Notes: generated from the letters alone by a model not told the origin. A stretch of 64,000 nt of DNA from Odiellus spinosus (GCA_963920705.1 OY987232.1:3100001-3164000), one strand, 5' to 3'; numbered from the stretch's first letter, positions 1 through 15,100 are shown. Translations and numbers: made by a program.

Positions 1-568
1 CGCTTTTTGATATTAGATGATTTTTTTGAATTGGCCATATTTTCTATGTTTTTCAACGGATTTTCCAAAACTCTTGTTTTTTAGATAGAGCAATATTGGC
101 TCTTTCGAATGGTGTTAATTTTGTCTAAATCGCTTAAAAAACAAATGTTTTGTGTCCATTTGAATCCAATAATCTCTGATTTTTAAGCGTTTTTGCTTAA
201 TTTTAACCAATTTTATATTTGTCACGTTTTGGCAATTTAGAAAAAACCAAAGTCATTCGAAAGATCAAATAATGGACAGTCTAAATTATAAGAGTTTTCA
301 AAAATCCGTTTAAAAACAAGAAAAATATGGCCAATTCAAGAAATCATACAATATCAAAATAGTCAAATTTCAGATTTTAAAAATTCGCTTTTTGATATTA
401 GATGTTTTTTTGAATTGGCCATATTTTCCATGGTTTTACACGTATTTTCCAGAACTCTTGTTTTTTAGATAGACCAATACTTGCTCTTTCGATTGGTGTT
501 GATTTTGTCAAAATCGCTTAAAAATCAATTGTTTTGTGTCCATTTGAATCCAATAATCTTTGATTTTT

Positions 569-3244
569 AACCGTTTTTGTTTATTTTAGCCCATTTTATA
601 TTTGTCACGTTTTGGCAATTTAGACAAAACCAAAGTCATTCGAAAGAGCAAATAATGGACAGTCTAAATAATAAGTTTTCAAAAATCCGTTTAAAAACAA
701 GAAAAATATGGCCAATTCAAAAATCATACAATATCAAAATAATCAAATTTCAGATTTTAAAAATTCGCTTTTTGATATTAGATGTTTTTTCGAATTGGCC
801 ATATTTTCCATGTTTTTCAACGGATTTTCCAAAACTCTTGTTTTTTAGATAGAGCAATATTGGCTCTTTCGAATGGTGTTGATTTTGTCTAAATCTATTA
901 AAAAACAAATGTTTTGTGTCCATTTGAATCCAATAATCTCTGATTTTTAAGCGTTTTTGCTTAATTTTAACCAATTTTATATTTGTCACGTTTTGGCAAT
1001 TTAGACAAAACCAAAGTCATTCGAAAGAGCAAATAATAGACAGTCTAAATAACAAGAGTTTCCAAAAATCCGTTTAAAAACAAGAAAAATATGGCCAATT
1101 CAAAAATCATACAATATCAAAATAGTCAAATTTCAGATTTTAAAAATTCGCTTTTTGATATTAGATGTTTTTTTGAATTGCCCATATTTTCCATGCTTTT
1201 CAACGGATTTTCCAAAACTCTTGTTTTTTAGATAGAGCAATATTGGCTCTTTCGAATGGTGTTGATTTTGTCTAAATCTATTAAAAAACAAATGTTTTGT
1301 GTCCATTTGAATCCAATAATCTCTGATTTTTAAGCGTTTTTGCTTAATTTTAACCAATTTTATATTTGTCACGTTTTGGCAATTTAGACAAAACCAAAGT
1401 CATTCGAAAGAGCAAATAATGGACAGTCTAAATAATAAGAGTTTTCAAAAATCCGTTTAAAAACAAGAAAAATATGGCCAATTCAAAAATCATACAATAT
1501 CAAAATAGTCAAATTTCAGATTTTAAAAATTCGCTTTTTGATATTAGATGTTTTTTTGAATTGGCCATATTTTCCATGGTTTTACACGTATTTTCCAAAA
1601 CTTTTGGTTTTTTAGATAGACCAATATTTGCTCTTTCGATTGGTGGTGATTTTGTCAAAATCGCTTAAAAATCAAATGTTTTGTGTCCATTTGAATCCAA
1701 TAATCTTTGATTTTTAAGCGTATTTGCTAATTTTAGCCCATTTTATATTTGTCACGTTTTGGCAATTTAGACAAAACCAAAGTCATTCGAAAGAGCAAAT
1801 AATGGACAGTCTAAATAATAAGTTTTCAAAAATCCGTTTAAAAACAAGAAAAATATGGCCAATTCAAAAATCATACAATATCAAAATAGTCAAATTTCAG
1901 ATTTTAAAAATTCGCTTTTTGATATTAGATGTTTTTTGAATTGGCCATATTTTCCATGTTTTTCAACGGATTTTCCAAAACTCTTGTTTTTTCGATAGAG
2001 CAATATTGGCTCTTTCGAATGGTGTTGATTTTGTCTAAATCTATTAAAAAACAAATGTTTTGTGTCCATTTGAATCCAATAATCTCTGATTTTTAAGCGT
2101 TTTTGCTTAATTTTAACCAATTTTATATTTGTCACGTTATGGCAATTTAGACAAAACCAAAGTCATTCGAAAGAGCAAATAATGGACAGTCTAAATTATA
2201 ACAGTTTTCAAAAATCCGTTTAAAAACAAGAAAAATATGGCCAATTCAAGAAATCATACTATATCCAAATAGTCATATTTCAGATTTTAAAATTCGCTTT
2301 TTGATATTAGATGTTTTTTGAATTGGCCATATTTTCCATGGTTTTACACGTATTTTCCAAAACTCTTGTTTTTTAGATAGACCAATATTTGCTCTTTCGA
2401 TTGGTGTTGATTTTGTCAAAATCGCTTAAAAATCAAATGTTTTGTGTCCATTTGAATCCAATAATCTTTGATTTTTAAGCGTTTTTGCTTAATTTTAACC
2501 AATTTTATATTTGTCACGTTTTGGCAATTTAGACAAAACCAAAGTCATTCGAAAAAGCAATTAATGGACAGTCTAAATTATAAGAGTTTTCAAAAATTCG
2601 TTGAAAAACAAGAAAAATATGGCCAATTCGAGAAATCATACAATATCAAAATAGTCAAATTTCAGATTTTACAAAATTCGCTTTTTGATATTAGATGTTT
2701 TTTGAATTGGCCATATTTTCCATGTTTTTCAACGGATTTTCCAAAACTCTTGTTTTTTAGATAGACCAATATTGGCTCTTTCGAATGGTGTTGATTTTGT
2801 CTAAATCGCTTAAAAATCAAATGTTTTGTGTCCATTTGAATCCAATAATCTTTGATTTTTAAGCGTTTTTGCTTAATTTTAGCCCATTTTATATTTGTCA
2901 CGTTTTGGCAATTTAGACAAAACCAAAGTCATTCGAAAGAGCAAATAATGGACAGTCTAAATAATAAGAGTTTTCAAAAATCCGTTAAAAAACAAGAAAA
3001 AAATGGCCAATTCAAGAAATCATACAATATCAAAATAGTCAAATTTCAGATTTTAAAAATTCGCTTTTTGATATTAGATGTTTTTTTGAATTGGCCATAT
3101 TTTCCATGGTTTTACACGTATTTTCCAAAACTCTTGTTTTTTAGATAGACCAATACTTGCTCTTTCGATTGGTGTTGATTTTGTCAAAATCGCTTAAAAA
3201 TCAATTGTTTTGTGTCCATTTGAATCCAATAATCTTTGATTTTT
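569..3244 (+). repeat. Higher-order repeat copy, 7 monomers (2,676 bp)
   Basis: The copy is bounded by a diagnostic monomer carrying AACCGTTTTTGTTTATTTT, at about 569 and again at about 3245. It mixes monomers with CTATTAAAAAAC, a short form with AATAATAAGTTTTC (two bases fewer than the usual AATAATAAGAGTTTTC) and a monomer with an extra C in TTTTACAAAATTCG near 2668. Confidence 0.75.
2807..2865. repeat. Short dyad, perfect 15-bp form
   Basis: CGCTTAAAAATCAAA (2807-2821) and TTTGATTTTTAAGCG (2851-2865) are exact inverted copies separated by 29 bases. This perfect form is common wherever the left arm reads AAAAATCAAA and the right arm reads TTTGATTTTT. Confidence 0.9.
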
Positions 3245-6200
3245 AACCGTTTTTGTTTATTTTAGCCCATTTTATATTTGTCACGTTTTGGCAATTTAGA
3301 CAAAACCAAAGTCATTCGAAAGAGCAAATAATGGACAGTCTAAATAATAAGTTTTCAAAAATCCGTTTAAAAACAAGAAAAATATGGCCAATTCAAAAAT
3401 CATACAATATCAAAATAATCAAATTTCAGATTTTAAAAATTCGCTTTTTGATATTAGATGTTTTTTTGAATTGGCCATATTTTCCATGTTTTTCAACGGA
3501 TTTTCCAAAACTCTTGTTTTTTAGATAGAGCAATATTGGCTCTTTCGAATGGTGTTGATTTTGTCTCAATCTATTAAAAAACAAATGTTTTGTGTCCATT
3601 TGAATCCAATAATCTCTGATTTTTAAGCGTTTTTGCTTAATTTTAACCAATTTTATATTTGTCACGTTTTGGCAATTTAGACAAAACCAAAGTCATTCGA
3701 AAGAGCAAATAATAGACAGTCTAAATAACAAGAGTTTCCAAAAATCCGTTTAAAAACAAGAAAAATATGGCCAATTCAAAAATCATACAATATCAAAATA
3801 GTCAAATTTCAGATTTTAAAAATTCGCTTTTTGATATTAGATGTTTTTTGAATTGGCCATATTTTCCATGTTTTTCAACGGATTTTCCAAAACTCTTGTT
3901 TTTTCGATAGAGCAATATTGGCTCTTTAGAATGGTGTTGATTTTGTCTAAATCTATTAAAAAACAAATGTTTTGTGTCCATTTGAATCCAATAATCTCTG
4001 ATTTTTAAGCGTTTTTGCTTAATTTTAACCAATTTTATATTTGTCACGTTTTGGCAATTTAGACAAAACCAAAGTCATTCGAAAGAGCAAATAATGGACA
4101 GTCTAAATTATAACAGTTTTCAAAAATCCGTTTAAAAACAAGAAAAATATGGCCAATTCAAGAAATCATACTATATCCAAATAGTCATATTTCAGATATT
4201 AAAAATTCGCTTTTTGATATTAGATGTTTTTTGAATTGGCCATATTTTCCATGGTTTTACACGTATTTTCCAAAACTCTTGTTTTTTAGATAGACCAATA
4301 TTTGCTCTTTCGATTGGTGTTGATTTTGTCAAAATCGCTTAAAAATAAAATGTTTTGTGTCCATTTGAATCCAATAATCTTTGATTTTTAAGCGTTTTTG
4401 CTAATTTTAGCCCATTTTATATTTGTCACGTTTTGGCAATTTAGACAAAACCAAAGTCATTCGAAAGAGCAAATAATGGACAGTCTAAATAATAAGAGTT
4501 TTCAAAAATCCGTTTAAAAACAAGAAAAATATGGCCAATTCAAAAATCATACAATATCAAAATAGTCAAATTTCAGATTTTAAAAATTCGCTTTTTGATA
4601 TTAGATGTTTTTTTGAATTGGCCATATTTTCCATGGTTTTACACGTATTTTCCAAAACTTTTGTTTTTTAGATAGACCAATATTTGCTCTTTCGATTGGT
4701 GGTGATTTTGTCAAAATCGCTTAAAAATCAAATGTTTTGTGTCCATTTGAATCCAATAATCTTTGATTTTTAAGCGTATTTGCTAATTTTAGCCCATTTT
4801 ATATTTGTCACGTTTTGGCAATTTAGACAAAACCAAAGTCATTCGAAAGAGCAAATAATGGACAGTCTAAATAATAAGTTTTCAAAAATCCGTTTAAAAA
4901 CAAGAAAAATATGGCCAATTCAAAAATCATACAATATCAAAATAGTCAAATTTCAGATTTTAAAAATTCGCTTTTTGATATTAGATGTTTTTTGAATTGG
5001 CCATATTTTCCATGTTTTTCAACGGATTTTCCAAAACTCTTGTTTTTTCAATAGAGCAATATTGGCTCTTTCGAATGGTGTTGATTTTGTCTAAATCTAT
5101 TAAAAAACAAATGTTTTGTGTCCATTTGAATCCAATAATCTCTGATTTTTAAGCGTTTTTGCTTAATTTTAACCAATTTTATATTTGTCACGTTTTGGCA
5201 ATTTAGACAAAACCAAAGTCATTCGAAAGAGCAAATAATGGACAGTCTAAATTATAACAGTTTTCAAAAATCCGTTTAAAAACAAGAAAAATATGGCCAA
5301 TTCAAGAAATCATACTATATCCAAATAGTCAAATTTCAGATTTTAAAAATTCGCTTTTTGATATTAGATTTTTTTTGAATTGGCCATATTTTAAATGCTT
5401 TTCAACGGATTTTCCAAAATTCTTGTTTTTTAGATAGACCAATATTTGTTCTTTTGATTGGTGTTGATTTTGTCTAAATCGCTTAAAAATCAAATGTTTT
5501 GTGTCCATTTGAATCCAATAATCTTTAATTTTTAAGCGTTTTTGCATAATTTTAACCAATTTTATATTCGTCCCGTTTTGGCAATTTAGACAAAACCAAG
5601 GTCATTCGAAAAAGCAATTAATGGACAGTCTAAATTATAAGAGTTTTCAAAAATTCGTTGAAAAACAAGAAAAATATGGCCAATTCGAGAAATCATACAA
5701 TATCAAAATAGTCAAATTTCAGATTTTACAAAATTAGCTTTTTGATATTAGATGTTTTTTGAATTGGCCATATTTTCCATGTTTTTCAACGGATTTTCCA
5801 AAACTCTTGTTTTTTAGATAGACCAATATTGGCTCTTTCGAATGGTGTTGATTTTGTCTAAATCGCTTAAAAATCAAATGTTTTGTGTCCATTTGAATCC
5901 AATAATCTTTGATTTTTAAGCGTTTTTGCTTAATTTTAGCCCATTTTATATTTGTCACGTTTTGGCAATTTAGACAAAACCAAAGTCATTCGAAAGAGCA
6001 AATAATGGACAGTCTAAATAATAAGAGTTTTCAAAAATCCGTTAAAAAACAAGAAAAAAATGGCCAATTCAAGAAATCATACAATATCAAAATAGTCAAA
6101 TTTCAGATTTTAAAAATTCGCTTTTTGATATTAGATGTTTTTTTGAATTGGCCATATTTTCCATGGTTTTACACGTATTTTCCAAAACTCTTGTTTTTTA

Positions 6201-6301
6201 GATAGACCCATACTTGCTCTTTCGATTGGTGTTGATTTTGTCAAAATCGCTTAAAAATCAATTGTTTTGTGTCCATTTGAATCCAATAATCTTTGATTTT
6301 T
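3245..6301 (+). repeat. Higher-order repeat copy, 8 monomers (3,057 bp)
   Basis: The copy starts at the same diagnostic monomer and ends where it recurs at about 6302. The TTTTACAAAATT marker lies at about 5725, which is 3,057 bases after its counterpart at 2668, so the order of variants is preserved with one monomer more than in the preceding copy. Confidence 0.75.
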
Positions 6302-7828
6302 AACCGTTTTTGTTTATTTTAGCCCATTTTATATTTGTCACGTTTTGGCAATTTAGACAAAACCAAAGTCATTCGAAAGAGCAAATAATGGACAGTCTAA
6401 ATAATAAGTTTTCAAAAATCCGTTTAAAAACAAGAAAAATATGGCCAATTCAAAAATCATACAATATCAAAATAATCAAATTTCAGATTTTAAAAATTCG
6501 CTTTTTGATATTAGATGTTTTTTTGAATTGGCCATATTTTCCATGTTTTTCAACGGATTTTCCAAAACTCTTGTTTTTTAGATAGAGCAATATTGGCTCT
6601 TTCGAATGGTGTTGATTTTGTCTAAATCTATTAAAAAACAAATGTTTTGTGTCCATTTGAATCCAATAATCTCTGATTTTTAAGCGTTTTTGCTTAATTT
6701 TAACCAATTTTATATTTGTCACGTTTTGGCAATTTAGACCAAACCAAAGTCATTCGAAAGAGCAAATAATAGACAGTCTAAATAACAAGAGTTTCCAAAA
6801 ATCCGTTTAAAAACAAGAAAAATATGGCCAATTCAAAAATCATACAATATCAAAATAGTCAAATTTCAGATTTTAAAAATTCGCTTTTTGATATTAGATG
6901 TTTTTTTGAATTGGCCATATTTTCCATGGTTTTACACGTATTTTCCAAAACTTTTGTTTTTTAGATAGACCAATATTTGCTCTTTCGATTGGTGGTGATT
7001 TTGTCAAAATCGCTTAAAAATCAAATGTTTTGTGTCCATTTGAATCCAATTATCTTTGATTTTTAAGCGTATTTGCTAATTTTAGCCCATTTTATATTTG
7101 TCACGTTTTGGCAATTTAGACAAAACCAAAGTCATTCGCAAGAGCAAATAATGGACAGTCTAAATAATAAGTTTTCAAAAATCCGTTTAAAAACAAGAAA
7201 AATATGGCCAATTCAAGAAATCATACAATATCAAAATAGTCAAATTTCAGATTTTAAAAATTCGCTTTTTGAAATTAGATTTTTTTTGAATTGGCCATAT
7301 TTTCCATGCTTTTCAACGGATTTTCCAAAATTCTTGTTTTTAGATAGACCAATATTTGTTCTTTTCATTGGTGTTGATTTTGTCTAAATCGCTTAAAAAT
7401 CAAATGTTTTGTGTCCATTTGAATCCAATAATCTTTGATTTTTAAGCGTTTTTGCTTAATTTTAGCCCATTTTATATTTGTCACGTTTTGACAATTTAGA
7501 CAAAACCAAAGTCATTCGAAAGAGCAAATAATGGACAGTCTAAATAATAAGAGTTTTCAAAAATCCGTTAAAAAACAAGAAAAAAAATGGCCAATTCAAG
7601 AAATCATACAATATCAAAATAGTCAAATTTCAGATTTTAAAAATTCGCTTTTTGATATTAGATGTTTTTTTGAATTGGCCATATTTTCCATGGTTTTACA
7701 CGTATTTTCCAAAACTCTTGTTTTTTAGATAGACCAATACTTGCTCTTTCGATTGGTGTTGATTTTGTCAAAATCGCTTAAAAATCAATTGTTTTGTGTC
7801 CATTTGAATCCAATAATCTTTGATTTTT
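6302..7828 (+). repeat. Higher-order repeat copy, 4 monomers (1,527 bp)
   Basis: A shortened copy between diagnostic AACCGTTTTTGTTTATTTT monomers at about 6302 and 7829. Relative to the 8-monomer copy, the middle monomers are missing. A monomer at about 7360 carries TTCTTTTCATTGG, a private change. Confidence 0.7.
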
Positions 7829-10180
7829 AACCGTTTTTGTTTATTTTAGCCCATTTTATATTTGTCACGTTTTGGCAATTTAGACAAAACCAAAGTCATT
7901 CGAAAGAGCAAATAATGGACAGTCTAAATAATAAGTTTTCAAAAATCCGTTTAAAAACAAGAAAAATATGGCCAATTCAAAAATCATACAATATCAAAAT
8001 AATCAAATTTCAGATTTTAAAAATTCGCTTTTTGATATTAGATGTTTTTTTGAATTGGCCATATTTTCCATGTTTTTCAACGGATTTTCCAAAACTCTTG
8101 TTTTTTAGATAGAGCAATATTGGCTCTTTCGAATGGTGTTGATTTTGTCTAAATCTATTAAAAAACAAATGTTTTGTGTCCATTTGAATCCAATAATCTC
8201 TGATTTTTAAGCGTATTTGCTAATTTTAGCCCATTTTATATTTGTCACGTTTTGGCAATTTAGACAAAACCAAAGTCATTCGCAAGAGCAAATAATGGAC
8301 AGTCTAAATAATAAGTTTTCAAAAATCCGTTTAAAAACAAGAAAAATATGGCCAATTCAAAAATCATACAATATCAAAATAGTCAAATTTCAGATTTTAA
8401 AAATTCGCTTTTTGATATTAGATGTTTTTTTGAATTGGCCATATTTTCCATGGTTTTACACGTATTTTCCAAAACTTTTGTTTTTTAGATAGACCAATAT
8501 TTGCTCTTTCGATTGGTGGTGATTTTGTCAAAATCGCTTAAAAATCAAATGTTTTGTGTCCATTTGAATCCAATAATCTTTGATTTTTAAGCGTATTTGC
8601 TAATTTTAGCCCATTTTATATTTGTCACGTTTTGGCAATTTAGACAAAACCAAAGTCATTCGCAAGAGCAAATAATGGACAGTCTAAATAATAAGTTTTC
8701 AAAAATCCGTTTAAAAACAAGAAAAATATGGCCAATTCAAAAATCATACAATATCAAAATAGTCAAATTTCAGATTTTAAAAATTCGCTTTTTGATATTA
8801 GATGTTTTTTGAATTGGCCATATTTTCCATGTTTTTCAACGGATTTTCCAAAACTCTTGTTTTTTCGATAGAGCAATATTGGCTCTTTAGAATGGTGTTG
8901 ATTTTGTCTAAATCTATTAAAAAACAAATGTTTTGTGTCCATTTGAATCCAATAATCTCTGATTTTTAAGCGTTTTTGCTTAATTTTAACCAATTTTATA
9001 TTTGTCACGTTTTGGCAATTTAGACAAAACCAAAGTCATTCGAAAGAGCAAATAATGGACAGTCTAAATAATAAGAGTTTTCAAAAATCCGTTTAAAAAC
9101 AAGAAAAATATGGCCAATTCAAAAATCATACAATATCAAAATAGTCAAATTTCAGATTTTAAAAATTCGCTTTTTGATATTAGATGTTTTTTTGAATTGG
9201 CCATATTTTCCATGGTTTTACACGTATTTTCCAAAACTTTTGTTTTTTAGATAGACCAATATTTGCTCTTTCGATTGGTGGTGATTTTGTCAAAATCGCT
9301 TAAAAATCAAATGTTTTGTGTCCATTTGAATCCAATAATCTTTGATTTTTAAGCGTATTTGCTAATTTTAGCCCATTTTATATTTGTCACGTTTTGGCAA
9401 TTTAGACAAAACCAAAGTCATTCGCAAGAGCAAATAATGGACAGTCTAAATAATAAGTTTTCAAAAATCCGTTTAAAAACAAGAAAAATATGGCCAATTC
9501 AAAAATCATACAATATCAAAATAGTCAAATTTCAGATTTTAAAAATTCGCTTTTTGATATTAGATGTTTTTTGAATTGGCCATATTTTCCATGTTTTTCA
9601 ACGGATTTTCCAAAACTCTTGTTTTTTCGATAGAGCAATATTGGCTCTTTCGAATGGTGTGGATTTTGTCTAAATCTATTAAAAAACAAATGTTTTGTGT
9701 CCATTTGAATCCAATAATCTCTGATTTTTAAGCGTTTTGCTTAATTTTAACCAATTTTATATTTGTCACGTTTTGGCAATTTAGACAAAACCAAAGTCAT
9801 TCGAAAGAGCAAATAATGGACAGTCTAAATTATAACAGTTTTCAAAAATCCGTTTAAAAACAAGAAAAATATGGCCAATTCAAGAAATCATACTATATCC
9901 AAATAGTCAAATTTCAGATTTTAAAAATTCGCTTTTTGATATTAGATTTTTTTTGAATTGGCCATATTTTAAATGCTTTTCAACGGATTTTCCAAAATTC
10001 TTGTTTTTTAGATAGACCAATATTTGTTCTTTTGATTGGTGTTGATTTTATCTAAATCGCTTAAAAATCAAATGTTTTGTGTCCATTTGAATCCAATAAT
10101 CTTTAATTTTTAAGCGTTTTTGCATAATTTTAACCAATTTTATATTCGTCCCGTTTTGGCAATTTAGACAAAACCAAAGT
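7829..10180 (+). repeat. Satellite block continuing the first HOR type
   Basis: After the diagnostic monomer at 7829, this block is dominated by short-form monomers (GTATTTGCTAATTTT with AATAATAAGTTTTC) near 8217, 8597 and 9359, alternating with CTATTA-type monomers. Several of these carry CATTCGCAAGAGC, a change at the sixth base that marks copies at about 7136, 8279, 8659 and 9420 as close relatives. Confidence 0.65.
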
Positions 10181-12170
10181 CATTCGAAAAAGCAATTAAT
10201 GGACAGTCTAAATTATAAGAGTTTTCAAAAATTCGTTGAAAAACAAGAAAAATATGGCCAATTCGAGAAATCATACAATATCAAAATAGTCAAATTTCAG
10301 ATTTTACAAAATTCGCTTTTTGATATTAGATGTTTTTTGAATTGGCCATATTTTCCATGTTTTTCAACGGATTTTCCAAAACTCTTGTTTTTTAGATAGA
10401 CCAATATTGGCTCTTTCGAATGGTGTTGATTTTGTCTAAATCGCTTAAAAATCAAATGTTTTGTGTCCATTTGAATCCAATAATCTTTGATTTTTAAGCG
10501 TTTTTGCTTAATTTTAGCCCATTTTATATTTGTCACGTTTTGGCAATTTAGACAAAACCAAAGTCATTCGAAAGAGCAAATAATGGACAGTCTAAATAAT
10601 AAGAGTTTTCAAAAATCCGTTTAAAAACAAGAAAAATATGGCCAATTCAAGAAATCATACAATATCAAAGTAGTCAAATTTCAGATTTTAAAAATTCGTT
10701 TTTTGATATTAGATGTTTTTTTGAATTGGCCATATTTTCCATGGTTTTACACGTATTTTCCAAAACTCTTGTTTTTTAGATAGACCAATATTTGCTCTTT
10801 TGATTGGGTTTGATTTTGTCAAAATCGCTTAAAAATCAAATGTTTTGTGTCCATTTGAATCCAATAATCTTTGATTTTTAACCGTTTTTGCTTATTTTAG
10901 CCCATTTTATATTTGTCACGTTTTGGCAATTTAGACAAAACCAAAGTCATTCGAAAGAGCAAGTATTGGACAGTCTAAATAATAAGAGTTTTCAAAAATC
11001 CGTTTAAAAACAAGAAAAATATGGTTAATTCAAGAAATCATACAATATCAAAGTAGTCAAATTTCAGATTTTAAAAATTCGTTTTTTGATATTAGATGTT
11101 TTTTTGAATTGGCCATATTTTCCATGGTTTTACACGTATTTTCCAAAACTCTTGTTTTTTAGATAGACCAATATTTGCTCTTTTGATTGGGTTTGATTTT
11201 GTCAAAATCGCTTAAAAATCAAATGTTTTGTGTCCATTTGAATCCAATAATCTTTGATTTTTAACCGTTTTTGCTTATTTTAGCCCATTTTATATTTGTC
11301 ACGTTTTGGCAATTTAGACAAAACCAAAGTCATTCGAAAGAGCAAATAATGGACAGTTTAAATAATAAGAGTTTTCAAAAATCCGTTTAAAAACAAGAAA
11401 AATATGGCCAATTCAAAAATCATACAATATCAAAATAGTCAAATTTCAGATTTTAAAAATTCGCTTTTTGATATTAGATTTTTTTGAATTGGCCATATTT
11501 TCCATGCTTTTCAATGGATTTTCCAAAATTCTTGTTTTTTAGATAGACCAATATTTGTTCTTTTGATTGGTGTTGATTTTGTCTAAATCGCTTAAAAATC
11601 AAATGTTTTGTGTCCATTTGAATCCAATAATCTTTGTTTTTTAAGCGTTTTTGCTTAATTTCAACCCATTTTATATTTGTCACGTTTTGGCAATTTAGAC
11701 AAAAGCAAAGTCATTCGTAAGAGCAATTAATGGACAGTCTAAATAATAAGAGTTTTCAAAAATCTGTTGAAAAACAAGAAAAATATGGCCAATTCAAGAA
11801 ATCATACAATATCAAAATAGTCAAATTTCAGATTTTAAAAATTCGCTTTTTGATATTAGATGTTTTTTGAATTGGTCATATTTTCCATGTTTTTCAACTT
11901 ATTTTCCAAAACTCTTGTTTTTTAGATAGACCAATATTGGCTCTTTCGAAAGGTGTTGATTTTGTCTAAATCGCTTAAAAAACAAATGTTTTGTGTCCAT
12001 TTGAATCCAATAATCTCTGATTTTTAAGCGTTTTTGCTTAATTTTAACCAATTTTATATTTGTCACATTTTGGCAATTTAGACAAAACCAAAGTCATTCG
12101 AAAGAGCAAATAATCGACAGTCTAAGTTATAAGAGTTTTAAAAAATCCGTTTTAAAAACAAGAAAAATAT
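10181..12170 (+). repeat. Mixed satellite block with a rare-variant segment
   Basis: Two adjacent monomers near 10800 and 11185 share GATTGGGTTTGATTTTG. From about 11660 to 12170 the monomers carry rare changes: TTTCAACCCATTTT, AAAAGCAAAG, AATCTGTTGAAAAAC, TTGGTCAT, TTCAACTTATTTTCC, CGAAAGGTG, TCACATTTTGG and TAATCGACAG. The same set recurs at about 59499-60400. Confidence 0.7.
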
Positions 12171-15100
12171 GGCCAATTCAAAAAATCATACAATATCAAA
12201 ATAGTCAAATTTCAGATTTTAAAAATTCGCTTTTTGATATTAGATGTTTTTTTGAATTGGCCATATTTTCCATGGTTTTACACGTATTTTACAAAACTTA
12301 TGTTTTTTAGATAGACCAATATTTGCTCTTTCGATTGGTGGTGATTTTGTCAAAATCGCTTAAAAATCAAATGTTTTGTGTCCATTTGAATCCAATAATC
12401 TTTGATTTTTAAGCGTATTTGCTAATTTTAGCCCATTTTATATTTGTCAAGTTTTGGCAATTTAGACAAAACCAAAGTCATTCGAAAGAGCAAATAATGG
12501 ACAGTCTAAATAATAAGTTTTCAAAAATCCGTTTAAAAACAAGAAAAATATGGCCAATTCCAAAATCATACAATATCAAAATAGTCAAATTTCAGATTTT
12601 AAAAATTCGCTTTTTGATATTAGATGTTTTTTGAATTGGCCATATTTTCCATGTTTTTCAACGGATTTTCCAAAACTCTTGTTTTTTCGATAGAGCAATA
12701 TTGGCTCTTTCGAATGGTGTTGATTTTGTCTAAATCTATTAAAAAACAAATGTTTTGTGTCCATTTGAATCCAATAATCTCTGATTTTTAAGCGTTTTTG
12801 CTTAATTTTAACCAATTTTATATTCGTCCCGTTTTGGCAATTTAGACAAAACCAAAGTCATTCGAAAAAGCAATTAATGGACAGTCTAAATTATAAGAGT
12901 TTTCAAAAATTCGTTGAAAAACAAAAAAAATATGGCCAATTCGACAAATCATACAATATCAAAATAGTCAAATTTCAGATTTTAAAAATTCGCTTTTTGA
13001 TATTAGATTTTTTTTGAATTGGCCATATTTTCCATGCTTTTCAACGGATTTTCCAAAATTCTTGTTTTTTAGATAGACCAATATTTTTCTTTTGATTGGT
13101 GTTGATTTTGTCTAAATCGCTCAAAAAACAAATGTTTTGTGTCCATTTGAATCCAATAATCTTTGATTTTTAAGCGTTTTTGCTTAATTTTAGCCCATTT
13201 TATATTTGTCACGTTTTGGCAATTTAGACAAAACCAAAGTCATTCGAAAGAGCAAATAATGGACAGTCCAAATAATAAGAGTTTTCAAAAATCCGTTAAA
13301 AAACAAAAAAAAAATGGCCAATTCAAGAAAACATACAATATCAAAATAGTCAAATTTCAGATTTTAAAAATTCGCTTTTTGATATTAGATGTTTTTTTGA
13401 ATTGGCCATATTTTCCATGGTTTTACATGTATTTTCCAAAACTCTTGTTTTTTATATAGATTGGGTTTGATTTTGTCAAAATCGCTTAAAAATCAAATGT
13501 TTTGTGTCCATTTGAATCCAATAATCTTTGATTTTTAACCGTTTTTGCTTATTTTAGCCCATTTTATATTTGTCACGTTTTGGCAATTTAGACAAAACCA
13601 AAGTCATTCGAAAGAGCAAATAATGGACAGTCTAAATAATAAGAGTTTTCAAAAATCCGTTTAAAAACAAGAAAAATATGGCCAATTCAAAAATCATACA
13701 ATATCAAAATAGTCAAATTTCAGATTTTAAAAATTAGCTTTTTGATATTAAATTTTTTTGAATTGGCCATATTTTCCATGCTTTTCAATGGATTTTCCAA
13801 AATTCTTGTTTTTTAGATAGACCAATATTTGTTCTTTTGATTGGTGTTGATTTTGTCTAAATCGCTTAAAAATCAAATGTTTTGTGTCCATTTGAATCCA
13901 ATAATCTTTGTTTTTTAAGCGTTTTTGCTTAATTTTAACCAATTTTATATTCGTCCCGTTTTGGCAATTTAGACAAAACCAAAGTCATTCGAAAAAGCAA
14001 TTAATGGACAGTCTAAATTATAAGAGTTTTCAAAAATTCGTTGAAAAACAAGAAAAATATGGCCAATTCGAGAAATCATACAATATCAAAATAGTCAATT
14101 TCAGATTTTAAAAATTCGCTTTTTGATATTAGATTTTTTTTGAATTGGCCATATTTTCCATGCTTTTCAACGGATTTTCCAAAATTCTTGTTTTTTAGAT
14201 AGACCAATATTTTTCTTTTGATTGGTGTTGATTTTGTCTAAATCGCTCAAAAAACAAATGTTTTGTGTCCATTTGAATCCAATAATCTTTGATTTTTAAG
14301 CGTTTTTGCTTAATTTTAGCCCATTTTATATTTGTCACGTTTTGGCAATTTAGACAAAACCAAAGTCATTCGAAAGAGCAAATAATGGACAGTCCAAATA
14401 ATAAGAGTTTTCAAAAATCCGTTTAAAAACAAGAAAAATATGGCCAATTCAAAAATCATACAATATCAATATAGTCAAATTTCAGATTTTAAAAATTCGC
14501 TTTTTGATATTAGATGTTTTTTGAATTGGCCATATTTTCCATGTTTTTCAACGGATTTTCCAAAACTCTTCTTTTTTAGATAGACCAATATTGGCTCTTT
14601 CGAATGGTGTTGATTTTGTCTAAATCGCTTAAAAAACAAATGTTTTGTGTCCATTTGAATCCAATAATCTCTGATTTTTAAGCGTTTTTGCTTAATTTTA
14701 ACCAATTTTATAATTGTCACGTTTTGGCAATTTAGACAAAACCAAAGTCATTCGAAAGAGCAAATAATGGACAGTCTAAATAATAAGAGTTTTCAAAAAT
14801 CCGTTTAAAAACAAGAAAAATATGGCCAATTCAAAAATCATACAATATCAAAATAGTCAAATTTCAGATTTTAAAAATTCGCTTTTTGATATTAGATGTT
14901 TTTTTGAATTGCCCATATTTTCCATGTTTTTCAACGGATTTTCCAAAACTCTTCTTTTTTAGATAGAACAATATTGGCTCTTTCGAATGGTGTTGATTTT
15001 GTCTAAATCGCTTAAAAAACAAATGTTTTGTGTCCATTTGAATCCAATAATCTCTGATTTTTAAGCGTTTTTGCTTAATTTTAGCCCATTTTATATTTGT

